A stretch of 28,952 nt of DNA from a virus. The position numbers were made by a program, and so were the translations under genes. The notes beneath the pieces were generated by a model. It did no database searches. It saw only the letters and a program-made list of their open reading frames with translations, and was not told the DNA's origin. Below are positions 1 through 7,644 of the stretch, one piece after another (the stretch's first letter is position 1; each line of letters opens with the position of its first letter). Location: the IMG/VR virus record IMGVR_UViG_3300043437_000537, positions 1 to 28,952 of that record; one strand, 5' to 3'.

Positions 1-1578
1 TGGGAAGTATGGGTCACGGTATACTTGGTAACGACCGCTTAATGTACCAACTCTTTCAATACCCATGTTGTATTGGTCTTGCTCAGGAGCCGCGTTTGAT
101 ACGTGGAAGTATTCCAAGTCATCAAAGATAGCACTGATTTCAGAAGAAACAACAATCCAGTTAGCTCCACCTCTTAAGGTAGATTTGTGGATTTGAGCCG
201 AAATTTGGTTGATAGCTGTAATCAATGTTTGATTCCAATCTTTTTGAGTGTAAGGAACTGCACTTGAACCAAGACGCTTCCATCCGTTGTAATCCCAACG
301 TAAGTTCCAAGCCGCACCTTTACGTAAATCTCTTAAGATTTCACGGTCGATTTCAGCCGCAACTTGCTCAGACAATAAAGCTGTTAATTCAGCTTCAGCG
401 TCGATGTTGTGGAATGCTGCAACGTCTTGAGCCATTTCTGGAGACCATTGAGCTCTTAATTTTCTTTCTGTTACAGAAACTGTAACTGACATAAGGTCGA
501 AAGATACCTCACCGATTCTATCTTCAAACTCTAAGTTTTTGTAGATTCTGTATTTAGCAGTGAATGCGTCGTTAACTGATGTATCAGATGCGAATGTTGA
601 ACCTGTGTAACCGTCCATAGAACCACCACAAGTGATACAAACTGGTACTTGTAAATCAACCTCTAAGTAAATTTTACCTTCAGCATCACATAAGTTGTCA
701 TATTGACCGCCATCAGTTCTGTCATTAGGGAAAACAGATGTTGCATTGTTATTACCATATTGTACGATACCTTTACCATATCTTTGAGTTACAACTCTAA
801 ATAAGTAAGGGTTACTTGTGTTACCTGATGTGAAAGCGTTACCATTAGCACCATAAATAGTTAAATCAGATAAGAACGCTTCGTTGTCCATTGGTTGACC
901 ATCAGGACCGATTAATTTACCTGCTCCATCAGATGCAAAACCTGACATAACGATTAACACTTTTCTGTAATTATCCTCAGTATAAGCTGTAGGAACTAAT
1001 TGGTCAGCTAACCAACTAACAGTAACTACACTAGCACTGATAGCAGAATATTGACCTTTAGAGTAATCGAACAATCCTGGAGGGTCCAAAGCTGGTTCGT
1101 TACCTTCGTAGAATCTATCGTAAAGGTCTTTAGTGTTATTGTAGTCGTAACCACTGTTTGGTGTTTGAGTATCCGCAGCATTTGGTGAACCATAAGGAGG
1201 ATAGTGAATACCTGTGTTAGCTAAGTTAGCTGGGTCAGTGTAAGCCTGAATGTTAGGTACAAAGTAGAATAATTTACCAATAGGTAAGTTCATTGCTTGT
1301 ACTGATACGATGTCATTCGCTAATAATTTAGAGAATACACGTCTTACAATTGGAAAAACAACTGTTTCAAATGCACCTGTGTCAGATGTAGATGATGCTT
1401 CGTTAATTAAAAACGATGCTTGGTTTTCGTATAATTGTGCTACGTTTTCTCTCATGTGACCTTTAAGACCTTCTAAAAAGCCTAATTTGTCCCATTTGTT
1501 GATTGTGTCTTCTTTGATAACTTTAAGGTGTTTTAAACCGATGTTACCTACAAGACCTGATTCTAATAATGCTCCCAT
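1..1578 (-). CDS. 23: Major capsid protein, T4 gp23-like (C-terminus cut by window edge)
   Basis: This is the main shell protein of the phage head. The window holds 526 codons from the ATG at 1576-1578; the frame is still open at base 1. The segment RKLRAQWSPEMAQDVAAFH followed by NIDAEAELTALLSEQVAAEI matches the T4 gp23 signature (RALKAxYTxELAQDLxAxHGLDAExEL). The N-terminal part reads SFLINE-ASS at residues 55-63 and aligns with T4 gp23 SFLTE-AE, where the gp21 protease cuts. Removal of about 60 residues after Glu60 is therefore expected on maturation. VRRVFSKLLANDIVSVQAMN also matches gp23 VRRAIPNLIAFDICGVQPMN. It follows the scaffold gene by 44 bases with no promoter-like motif between them, so co-transcription is likely. 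The identification is strong; the cleavage position is inferred by alignment by eye. Confidence 0.96.
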   Translation of the reverse strand, partial: MGALLESGLVGNIGLKHLKVIKEDTINKWDKLGFLEGLKGHMRENVAQLYENQASFLINEASSTSDTGAFETVVFPIVRRVFSKLLANDIVSVQAMNLPIGKLFYFVPNIQAYTDPANLANTGIHYPPYGSPNAADTQTPNSGYDYNNTKDLYDRFYEGNEPALDPPGLFDYSKGQYSAISASVVTVSWLADQLVPTAYTEDNYRKVLIVMSGFASDGAGKLIGPDGQPMDNEAFLSDLTIYGANGNAFTSGNTSNPYLFRVVTQRYGKGIVQYGNNNATSVFPNDRTDGGQYDNLCDAEGKIYLEVDLQVPVCITCGGSMDGYTGSTFASDTSVNDAFTAKYRIYKNLEFEDRIGEVSFDLMSVTVSVTERKLRAQWSPEMAQDVAAFHNIDAEAELTALLSEQVAAEIDREILRDLRKGAAWNLRWDYNGWKRLGSSAVPYTQKDWNQTLITAINQISAQIHKSTLRGGANWIVVSSEISAIFDDLEYFHVSNAAPEQDQYNMGIERVGTLSGRYQVYRDPYFP

Positions 1579-1622
1579 TTTAGTATTTGTTTTGTTTTTA
1601 AGTTTATTTTATTTTTATTTTT

Positions 1623-3173
1623 TTAACCTAATTTACCCATTAAGTCCTTCATTCTTAAGAATTGAGGATTTTCATAAGTTTTTGATTCAATTAGAGTTGT
1701 TGATGAACCTGTAGAAACTGATTTGTTTAATTTTGTTGCTACTGATTCGTTAATTGATTTTGTATCCACAGTATTTAATTCGTCTTTGATTGACTTATAA
1801 AGATTTTTAGATTCTTTTAAAGTTTCAACATCGTCAAATCTTCTTAGGATGTTTATTTTTTCTTTTTTAGTAGTTGAGTGTTCTGTAAACAATCTTGTAG
1901 CGTAAGCTAAGTTTGAATTAAAGATTGCAACTTCGTTAAGTTTTTCTCTAAATACATTTAATGCTTTTCTGTACTCTTCATTTTTTTCTCTCAACATTCT
2001 AACTTCTTCTTGAGTAGATTCAACTTTAACACCACTATTACTATAATTGTAATTTCTGTTATTAGTGATGCCCTTTCTTAATCCTCTACCTTCTTTAGAA
2101 CCCATTCCGTATGTTCTAGCAGCTTCTTTTGTTTCAGTTTTTTCAAAAGCCTTTTCTCCTTTAGAATTTGTCATACCTTTTTTAGTAGTGTAATCTTCTT
2201 TACCTTTCATGGTTTTAGACTTATCACCTCTATTCATTCCGTAATCACCTTCTTTAGTTTCTGCTTTAACAACTTTGGATTTACCTCCCATATTTTCACC
2301 TTTCTTGTATTCAAATTTTGCTTTACCAGTACCAACTGATTTAGGACCTACTTTTTTCTTTTCATCGAATCCGCCTTTAGCTTTATCTTTGTAAGAAAAT
2401 TTAGGGCCTGAGCCTATTCCAACACCTTTAGGTTTGTAAGTTTCATTTTTCAAATCGTCCATGTCATCTTCTTCCATCATTTCAGAATCATCTTCCATCA
2501 TTTCAGAATCATCTTCCATCATTTCCTCATCATCATCCATCATTTCGTCATCATCATCTAAAGTTATTTCATAAACAACTTCTTCTTCATCGTCAAAATT
2601 TTCAACATCTGATGAATCACTATTGTCAGAAAAAATAGCGTTAATAACGTCATCAACTGAGTCGTCTTGGTCATCGTAATTCATATCATCTTCTTGCATT
2701 AATTCGTCTTTTTCAGACTCACCAAGCTTAACAAGATATTCTACGTCAGCATCATCATCGGTTAAATGAACGTTTTCACCATCTTTTTTTACAATGATAC
2801 CGTCATCTTCACCCATAGCTTTGAATACTTTCAAGATTTCTTCGTCAGAAGCGTCAGTTAAATCTATTGGACTTTCTTCTGAATCCATGTCCATATCCAT
2901 GTCAACATCCATATCCATATCCTCTTCATCAGAGTCCATGTCCATATCTGTATCGATATCCATTTCCATTTCATCGTTATCAGCATCCGTATCAACGTCT
3001 GCATCTAATTCAATCTCATTTTCATCATCCTGTTCGGAAAGAGATTCTTTTACTAGTTGGTTGATTTCTTCCTTCATAGTTGAAGCAAGTATTCCTTTTG
3101 CATTTTCGGCTATTGCTTCTTCAACTTGTCTCATTTGAATAAGAGCCTCTTGGACTAATTTGTTTTCTTTCAT
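1623..3173 (-). CDS. Prohead scaffold (core) protein, gp22-like by position
   Basis: A 516-residue protein encoded between the prohead protease and the major capsid protein, where T4 has scaffold gene 22. The N-terminal 50 residues are helical and end in IAE and similar (I/L)xE triplets that a gp21 protease could cut. Residues about 55-240 are extremely acidic, with Asp/Glu/Met tandem repeats (MDMDxD, MMEDDSE). Residues about 245-380 are Lys/Gly-rich, giving a sharp charge reversal. The last 130 residues are predicted helical (ALNVFREKLNEVAIFNSNLAYATRLF) and end in MKDLMGKLG. Scaffolds of T4-like phages are helical, acidic and destroyed by gp21, which fits. Sequence similarity to gp22 is weak, so the call leans on position and composition. 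A TATTTATA motif lies 21 bases before the ATG. Confidence 0.75.
   Translation of the reverse strand: MKENKLVQEALIQMRQVEEAIAENAKGILASTMKEEINQLVKESLSEQDDENEIELDADVDTDADNDEMEMDIDTDMDMDSDEEDMDMDVDMDMDMDSEESPIDLTDASDEEILKVFKAMGEDDGIIVKKDGENVHLTDDDADVEYLVKLGESEKDELMQEDDMNYDDQDDSVDDVINAIFSDNSDSSDVENFDDEEEVVYEITLDDDDEMMDDDEEMMEDDSEMMEDDSEMMEEDDMDDLKNETYKPKGVGIGSGPKFSYKDKAKGGFDEKKKVGPKSVGTGKAKFEYKKGENMGGKSKVVKAETKEGDYGMNRGDKSKTMKGKEDYTTKKGMTNSKGEKAFEKTETKEAARTYGMGSKEGRGLRKGITNNRNYNYSNSGVKVESTQEEVRMLREKNEEYRKALNVFREKLNEVAIFNSNLAYATRLFTEHSTTKKEKINILRRFDDVETLKESKNLYKSIKDELNTVDTKSINESVATKLNKSVSTGSSTTLIESKTYENPQFLRMKDLMGKLG
2471..2530. repeat. 21-bp tandem repeat inside the scaffold gene
   Basis: Two exact copies of a 21-bp unit (2471-2491 and 2492-2512, beginning CTTCCATCATTTCAG) and a diverging third copy from 2513 encode the repeated MMEDDSE segment on the minus strand. 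The repeat stays in frame, so copy-number change would lengthen or shorten the acidic stretch without a frameshift. Confidence 0.85.
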
Positions 3174-3194
3174 GAAAATCTATTATTTTTACAA

Positions 3195-3202
3195 TATAAA
3201 TA
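3195..3202 (-). promoter_or_regulatory. Candidate late promoter motif for scaffold and capsid genes
   Basis: The coding strand reads TATTTATA, 21 bases before the scaffold ATG and about 75 bases after the terminator at 3276-3304. The same motif precedes about ten other transcription units in the window. Promoter function is inferred. Confidence 0.5.
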
Positions 3203-3275
3203 GTGTCAAATAATAAAAAATTCACTTTTAAGGTAACACAATCTTAATTTTATTTTATGTAAAAAATTCGGAGCA

Positions 3276-3304
3276 TAAAAAAAGTGGTCGATTATGACCA
3301 CTTT
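3276..3304 (-). terminator. Rho-independent terminator after the DUF4494-like gene
   Basis: On the minus strand a perfect 9-bp stem, AAAGTGGTC paired with GACCACTTT around a 6-base loop, is followed by a T run. It ends the protease/DUF4494-like unit and separates it from the scaffold/capsid unit. Confidence 0.85.
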
Positions 3305-3327
3305 AATTTAATTTGTTTAAAATTTAA

Positions 3328-3537
3328 TTATTCGATTACCTCATCAATTTTACTTTCCGATACTGAAGTAATTCTCCAATCATTTGTAAAACCTTGGTAT
3401 TTTTCCGTAACCTTTGCTTCAACATCTGTTACTGAAAAACCTTTAACTAATTTTTCTTCTCTGATTTTTTTGATTTTACCAGTATTCTCATCAGGTAAGT
3501 CATACTGAATTTTTGCTACAAAATATTTTTCGTCCAT
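3328..3537 (-). CDS. Small DUF4494-like protein
   Basis: A 69-residue protein starting MDEKYFVAKIQYDL and ending in an acidic tail (SESKIDEVIE). The pattern (Y/W)FxxKxxYxxxxENTGKxKKxxExxLVxxFSxTxxEAxxxE resembles the N-terminal half of DUF4494, a domain of unknown function found mainly in Bacteroidetes; the match is from memory of the family pattern, not from a search. Bacterial members are longer, so this would be a minimal version. The start lies 6 bases after the protease stop and a terminator follows, so it is the last gene of the protease unit. No role in head assembly can be read from the sequence. The possible host-type origin supports a Bacteroidetes host. Confidence 0.7.
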   Translation of the reverse strand: MDEKYFVAKIQYDLPDENTGKIKKIREEKLVKGFSVTDVEAKVTEKYQGFTNDWRITSVSESKIDEVIE

Positions 3538-3543
3538 AATTTA

Positions 3544-4266
3544 TTATTTTCCCAAATAATCGGTTAATTTCCTCATTAAGTCAACTCCTTTACTTTGAAA
3601 TTCCGAATTTTCAGGTGATTTGTATTTTTTTTCTTCTTCTAAATTTTCTTCGTACTTATCTCTATCGTTAGGATTAGTGAATAAGTAAGCACCTGGTGTA
3701 GATGGTGATGATACCAAATCAAAACAAATTAATTCAAAATCGTCTTGTACTTCATTTCTTTCCCCAACCTTTTTCAAGGAACCTACACCTCTTGAAGAAA
3801 CTCCCATAGTAACGCCTTGTCTCATTAAATTCGCCGCTTGGTCTCCTTTAGTGGAAACAATACCTTTTTCATGAAAACCTGGTGATGTTAACAATTTAAG
3901 TTTACCCATTAAGATATTTTTATCCCACCATATCTCTGTAATGATGTGAGATACCCTATCTAAGTCAATTAAAGACGATTCAGGGTGATTAAGTTCTGAA
4001 GTGGATAAACCCTTTTCAATTGCTTTTTGATAGTTTATGGCTTCTCTCTTTAATATTCTTTCAGGATAAAATCTTCCGTTTCTATTTGGTGTATCGTATT
4101 TTTGTAATACTGCATAAAATTCAAAAGGATTTCTATAATCTAACTCCTTTGCTTCTCTTAACATCTCGGCGTTACGAATGTCTTTTGGTGATATCCAACC
4201 TGCGTCGGTTTCAACCAATATTCCATGACCTACTTCGCTTGCTTCTAAAATTCTTAATTGTTTCAT
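3544..4266 (-). CDS. 21: Prohead core protease, T4 gp21-like serine protease
   Basis: This protease digests the scaffold and trims head proteins during prohead maturation. The 240 residues contain the family landmarks: YDTPNRNGRFYP (residues 57-68), the catalytic-His segment TSELNHPES (His94), LDRVSHIITEIWWD, and the catalytic-Ser segment GVTMGVSSRG (Ser157 or Ser158). The length is close to T4 gp21 (about 212 residues). The N-terminus MKQLRILE ends in an (I/L)xE triplet, consistent with self-cleavage. The acidic C-terminal tail (EENLEEEKK) is probably disordered. The gene sits in the T4-like order portal, protease, scaffold, capsid. A TATTTAT motif ends 14 bases before the ATG. Catalytic residues are assigned by motif, not structure. 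Confidence 0.93.
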   Translation of the reverse strand: MKQLRILEASEVGHGILVETDAGWISPKDIRNAEMLREAKELDYRNPFEFYAVLQKYDTPNRNGRFYPERILKREAINYQKAIEKGLSTSELNHPESSLIDLDRVSHIITEIWWDKNILMGKLKLLTSPGFHEKGIVSTKGDQAANLMRQGVTMGVSSRGVGSLKKVGERNEVQDDFELICFDLVSSPSTPGAYLFTNPNDRDKYEENLEEEKKYKSPENSEFQSKGVDLMRKLTDYLGK

Positions 4267-4280
4267 GAATTCTTTTTAAG

Positions 4281-4287
4281 ATAAATA
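4281..4287 (-). promoter_or_regulatory. Candidate late promoter motif for prohead protease
   Basis: The coding strand reads TATATTTATC, with the TATTTAT core ending 14 bases upstream of the protease ATG. It belongs to the recurrent set described in the findings. Confidence 0.5.
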
Positions 4288-4311
4288 TACGATATTACTA
4301 TCTTTTTAATA

Positions 4312-4743
4312 TTAATCGTTTTTAGAAGGTGAAAATTCAAAGTATTTGTTTTGGATTACATTCTCTTTAACTATGTTTTTAATGATTGCTTTAACCGAAT
4401 CTTTTATTTCAGGACATTTAAAATCTATTTCATTGTTGGTATATAAATTAACCTCTAAATTTAAAAAAGATTTTTTACCGTGTGAAATACCACTTGTCCT
4501 AAGGTCCAAATCAACTATACTTTGTTCTTTAAATAATTCGTGGTTTATTGAGTTGAATACCGAATGTTTAATATCTCGGCTAAGATTACAAACAACTCTA
4601 TTCCAATTGTTATGTTCAAATTTAGGTGTTACCCATGATTGTATGTTAATGTATAATGATTTTAAATTTTTTGAATCTACCGTTCCGTAGACAGATTTAA
4701 TTGGATTATACAGATTTAACTTTACACTTTTTCCTTTTTTCAT
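4312..4743 (-). CDS. Conserved-looking phage protein of unknown function
   Basis: A 143-residue protein with a basic start (MKKGKSVKLNLYNPIKS) and mixed alpha/beta composition; I do not recognise the family. No signal peptide or membrane segment is visible. It contains two Cys (C52 and one near residue 110) without a metal-binding pattern. It lies between the prohead protease and the bS21 gene, in the area where T4 has the small core genes 67 and 68. Unlike those proteins it is not strongly acidic, so a core role is not supported by composition. The ATG at 4741-4743 has no Shine-Dalgarno sequence and no TATTTAT motif close by. Confidence 0.7.
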   Translation of the reverse strand: MKKGKSVKLNLYNPIKSVYGTVDSKNLKSLYINIQSWVTPKFEHNNWNRVVCNLSRDIKHSVFNSINHELFKEQSIVDLDLRTSGISHGKKSFLNLEVNLYTNNEIDFKCPEIKDSVKAIIKNIVKENVIQNKYFEFSPSKND

Positions 4744-4842
4744 TAAGTTTCATATTGTCAATGTTTATTTATTTGTTAAAATAATAATAAAAATTAGTTC
4801 TATTGTCAAAAACTTTCTGAAATATTAAGATATTTGTATTAT

Positions 4843-5031
4843 ATGTTAAAAGTAGATGTAAAAAAAGATGGGATAGAAAAGGCCCTAAAGACATTAAAGT
4901 CAAAAGTAATTAAAACTAAACAAAATCAGATGTTGTTTGGTAAAAAAGAATTTGTTAAAAAATCGGTGGAAAGAAGACAACAAAAGTTGAAAGCGTCTTA
5001 CGTTCAAAAGATGAAATCTAAATTAGATTGA
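4843..5031 (+). CDS. rpsU: Phage-encoded ribosomal protein bS21
   Basis: A 62-residue basic protein that aligns along its whole length with bS21 of the small ribosomal subunit: MLKVDVKKDGIEKALKTLKS matches the MLxIxVKxGENIDRALKRYKR start, KEFVKKSVERRQQK matches xxFxKPSVxRRxxx, and KASYVQKMK matches KAxYIQxLK of Bacteroidetes bS21. Tyr53 is kept at the place of the Bacteroidetes C-terminal Tyr linked to anti-Shine-Dalgarno sequestration. I chose the ATG at 4843 over a TTG nine bases upstream because it aligns with the family start. No Shine-Dalgarno sequence precedes it. It is the only plus-strand gene in the first 16 kb, and its last 9 bases overlap the end of the convergent gene. It would act by joining the host 30S subunit; that effect is inferred. 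Confidence 0.88.
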   Translation: MLKVDVKKDGIEKALKTLKSKVIKTKQNQMLFGKKEFVKKSVERRQQKLKASYVQKMKSKLD

Positions 5032-5724
5032 TTCTTCTAAGTTTTTTAACTTAAGGAAATTAAGTTGGTCAAATTTTTCAACTTTCAATCTATCAATTGT
5101 TTCAGACAATTTTGTCTTAATTTCAAATTCATTTTCGTTTTCTAATAGAGTGTTCAATTTAGAAATTGTACTTTCTTTTAAAGTTTCAAATTTTTCTTGA
5201 AGTAATGAAGTATCTTCAGACATTAATTGGATGAATTCTTTTTTGGTTGATTCGTCAAGATTATCGAGATAACCCTTCATTGTTTGGTTTGCAATACTAA
5301 CCATAGATTTTAAAGGAATATTAATTGATTCCTTTATAGTTTCGGGTTTTTGTGAAACCAATGTCTTAATCAAAGTTTTCTTTGATTGAACTCTTTCCAT
5401 TAAATCCAATTTGTTAGTATAAACTAATGAATCAATATCAGAATATTTGTTCGAAACATTCTCATATAATGTTTTTGGTGTTTTAATTGTTGGTACCAAT
5501 TTTTGAATTAAGGTAATCCCTTCTTCCAAAAAATCTTTTGCATCGGCTTCGGTTAATCCTTGAGGTGTAGTTAATTGGTCGTATAAAGAATATAGTTTTG
5601 ACATATTCTTATTGTTCAAAACATTTTGTTTGAACTCTTTTAACGATTTTTTAAATTCCTGTTCATTTTTGTAGGATTCTAATAAATTGTTTTCAATTAT
5701 GGATTTAATTTGTCCGAAAGTCAT
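5023..5724 (-). CDS. Helical structural protein, possible prohead core component
   Basis: The ATG at 5722-5724 gives 233 residues starting MTFGQIKSIIENNLLE. A TTG fifteen bases upstream is open too, but it abuts the TATTTATA motif and is less likely. The protein is almost entirely helical and Lys/Glu/Leu-rich with coiled-coil character (ETLKESTISKLNTLLENENEFEIKTKLSETIDRL); it has no cysteine and no membrane segment. It directly follows the portal gene, like the T4 core genes 67 and 68, and several (I/L)xE triplets near the N-terminus (IIE, LLE) would suit cutting by the gp21-type protease. I recognise no family. A core or internal head role is inferred from position and composition. Confidence 0.72.
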   Translation of the reverse strand: MTFGQIKSIIENNLLESYKNEQEFKKSLKEFKQNVLNNKNMSKLYSLYDQLTTPQGLTEADAKDFLEEGITLIQKLVPTIKTPKTLYENVSNKYSDIDSLVYTNKLDLMERVQSKKTLIKTLVSQKPETIKESINIPLKSMVSIANQTMKGYLDNLDESTKKEFIQLMSEDTSLLQEKFETLKESTISKLNTLLENENEFEIKTKLSETIDRLKVEKFDQLNFLKLKNLEESI

Positions 5725-5739
5725 TTTGTCTATTTTCAA

Positions 5740-5747
5740 TATAAATA
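5740..5747 (-). promoter_or_regulatory. Candidate late promoter motif after the portal gene
   Basis: The coding strand reads TATTTATA, 15 bases before the ATG at 5724. It touches the stop region of the portal gene, which places a new start of transcription inside the head cluster if the motif is a promoter. Confidence 0.5.
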
Positions 5748-7604
5748 TTACGAATTTAGTAACTTATCCAATTCTTTTGAAATTTCTCCCAAAGAATCTT
5801 GACCTTGATTCAAATTTAAAAATCTTGATTTTTCTGCAAAATTATTTTCTAATAAAATATTCATATTTGCCCTTCTAGATTCAGGTGTTACTTCACCCGC
5901 TGGTGGTGGTGCAGTTTCACCTCCTGCTGGTGGTGCTGCCTCTTCACCTGCTGGTGGTGGCGCAGTTTCAAAACTTCCTCCCCCAAATGATGGTACGGCA
6001 CCCGTATTTTCACTATCTGTAGTTGTCGCAGCATTTGCAGTTGACCCAGACGGATTACCATATAACTTATCAATATTATCAAATAATCCTGTTTTGGTAA
6101 TAACTGTCGGAGTTGCTTTAAGTTCCTCTCCAACAGCTCTTTCAATTCTTTGTTGTTGTAAATCCAATCTGATTTCTTCATCAGACCAGTTAAAGATATG
6201 TTTCTTAGCCCAAGTTGATGATGTAGGTTGAATACCATTTCCTGGGTCGGCAACCAAATCTTTATACAATAACACTTTTTCTTTCCATACGTCAATTTTT
6301 AATAAATCGGCTTGTGTTGATGGATTAGATAAACCTAATGTAAAGTTTTGTAATTCATCTTCAAATCCTAATAAAAATAAGTGAACAATTGCAATTTTAT
6401 TTAACTCGGCAATCATACTTTTTTGAATTCTGTTGATTGTACGAGCAAAACGGATATCTTGTAATGATAAGTTTTTACCATCACCAACAACTTCTTCAAA
6501 TCCTAAGAATGCCTTAGGAACACGAAGTGCGGTTAATAATTTCTTTTGGATATATTCAATATCGGCAATTTCTGATAAGTTTGTAGCTCCGGGTAATGTT
6601 GTAATTGGGTCTGGTGCTGCAGGGTCACGAACTGGAATGAAGTAATCTTGGTCAACCGCCATTTGGTTGAATCTCATATCTACGTTTCCTGTTTTAGCGT
6701 CCACAATTTGTTCTCTTTTAAATTTGTTCGCAACACGGTTTACGTATGCTTCAACATCATCGTCATTCATGTTACCCACAAACACTTTAAACATTCTTCG
6801 TTCAGGAGCTCTTGATGTACGATAGATTAACATGGCATCTTCTGATAACAATAACTGTTTCCAAATACGTCTTGCTTTTTCTAACATTGATGTACCATAT
6901 GGAAGTTTTCTGTCATCACCTAATAATCTAAAGTGAGCAATCTCCCATGATTGGAATTCCATGTTTCTGTTTTTCCAAGTAAAGTGAAGAGCCTTCTTAT
7001 TCTGGTCTTGTTCCTGTGTGATATCCACAGTAATCTTAGCGGTTACACCAACCTCGTGACGTTCAATTTCAATTGTTGGTAATTGTTGACAACCAATAAT
7101 ACCTTTTTCAGGGTCTAATTTCATATAAACGAAGTTATCACCATACTTACACGTGTTTCTTGTCCACATTGGTAAGTTAGTGTTAATATCGAGGGCGTTG
7201 TTAAATAAATCAGCTAATACCGATTTAATTCTTTTTGATTCTGAATAAATTTGTAGAATAAAACCATCTTCATTTGTTGTTGTAGATTCTTCAGAATAAA
7301 TGTCCAATGCTGCAGAAATCTCAGGAGTATATTCCATCGATTCATAATCATATTGAGCGGATAATCTTGATGGTTCATAATAAATTGCTTGAGAATATAA
7401 GTTGTTTTCAACTTTAGCCCATTGATTTGTTAAATAAAACGTTTGTTGGGCTTGGAGTTTTTCTCTCTCATAATCATCACGATTTGGTGTACGCAGAAGT
7501 TCTTTCTTATCAAACTTAAAAGTCGGATAATCCTGTTTCAACAGTGAATTTGGGCCGAATGTTTGCGATAGTCTCTGCCAGACCGTTAGATTTTGTTCAC
7601 TCAT
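5748..7604 (-). CDS. 20: Portal vertex protein, T4 gp20-like
   Basis: Portal proteins form the dodecameric ring through which DNA is packaged and ejected, and start head assembly. The 618 residues show gp20-type landmarks: YTPEISAALDIYSEESTT (around residues 90-107), WEIAHFRLLGDDRKLPYGTSMLEKARR, LLLSEDAMLIYRTSRAPERRMF, a DYFIPVRDP segment and LRVPKAFLGFEE. These match the conserved core of T4-like portals. The C-terminus is longer than in T4 (524 residues): a disordered Ala/Pro/Gly insert with PPPAGE and PPAGGE repeats (about residues 545-570), then a helical tail ending SKELDKLLNS. It lies between terminase and the core genes as in T4. A TATTTATA motif sits 28 bases upstream. The identification is firm. 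Confidence 0.95.
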   Translation of the reverse strand: MSEQNLTVWQRLSQTFGPNSLLKQDYPTFKFDKKELLRTPNRDDYEREKLQAQQTFYLTNQWAKVENNLYSQAIYYEPSRLSAQYDYESMEYTPEISAALDIYSEESTTTNEDGFILQIYSESKRIKSVLADLFNNALDINTNLPMWTRNTCKYGDNFVYMKLDPEKGIIGCQQLPTIEIERHEVGVTAKITVDITQEQDQNKKALHFTWKNRNMEFQSWEIAHFRLLGDDRKLPYGTSMLEKARRIWKQLLLSEDAMLIYRTSRAPERRMFKVFVGNMNDDDVEAYVNRVANKFKREQIVDAKTGNVDMRFNQMAVDQDYFIPVRDPAAPDPITTLPGATNLSEIADIEYIQKKLLTALRVPKAFLGFEEVVGDGKNLSLQDIRFARTINRIQKSMIAELNKIAIVHLFLLGFEDELQNFTLGLSNPSTQADLLKIDVWKEKVLLYKDLVADPGNGIQPTSSTWAKKHIFNWSDEEIRLDLQQQRIERAVGEELKATPTVITKTGLFDNIDKLYGNPSGSTANAATTTDSENTGAVPSFGGGSFETAPPPAGEEAAPPAGGETAPPPAGEVTPESRRANMNILLENNFAEKSRFLNLNQGQDSLGEISKELDKLLNS

Positions 7605-7632
7605 ATTACAATTTTACTAATTACTTTGATAA

Positions 7633-7640
7633 TATAAATA
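7633..7640 (-). promoter_or_regulatory. Candidate late promoter motif for the portal gene
   Basis: The coding strand reads TATTTATA in the short gap between the terminase stop and the portal ATG, 28 bases before the ATG. Confidence 0.5.
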
Positions 7641-7644
7641 CTTA

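Noticed and set aside
2794-3138. Plus-strand Ser/Pro-rich open frames opposite the scaffold gene
   Set aside because: They arise from the antisense of Asp/Met repeats in the scaffold and have no independent signals.
4834-4842. TTG start for bS21
   Set aside because: The family starts at the ATG at 4843 (MLKV); the upstream three codons add nothing that aligns.
5888-6295. Alternative minus-strand frame inside the portal gene
   Set aside because: It is a shifted frame within the Pro/Ala-rich portal C-terminus with low-complexity His/Gln output, a shadow of the real gene.
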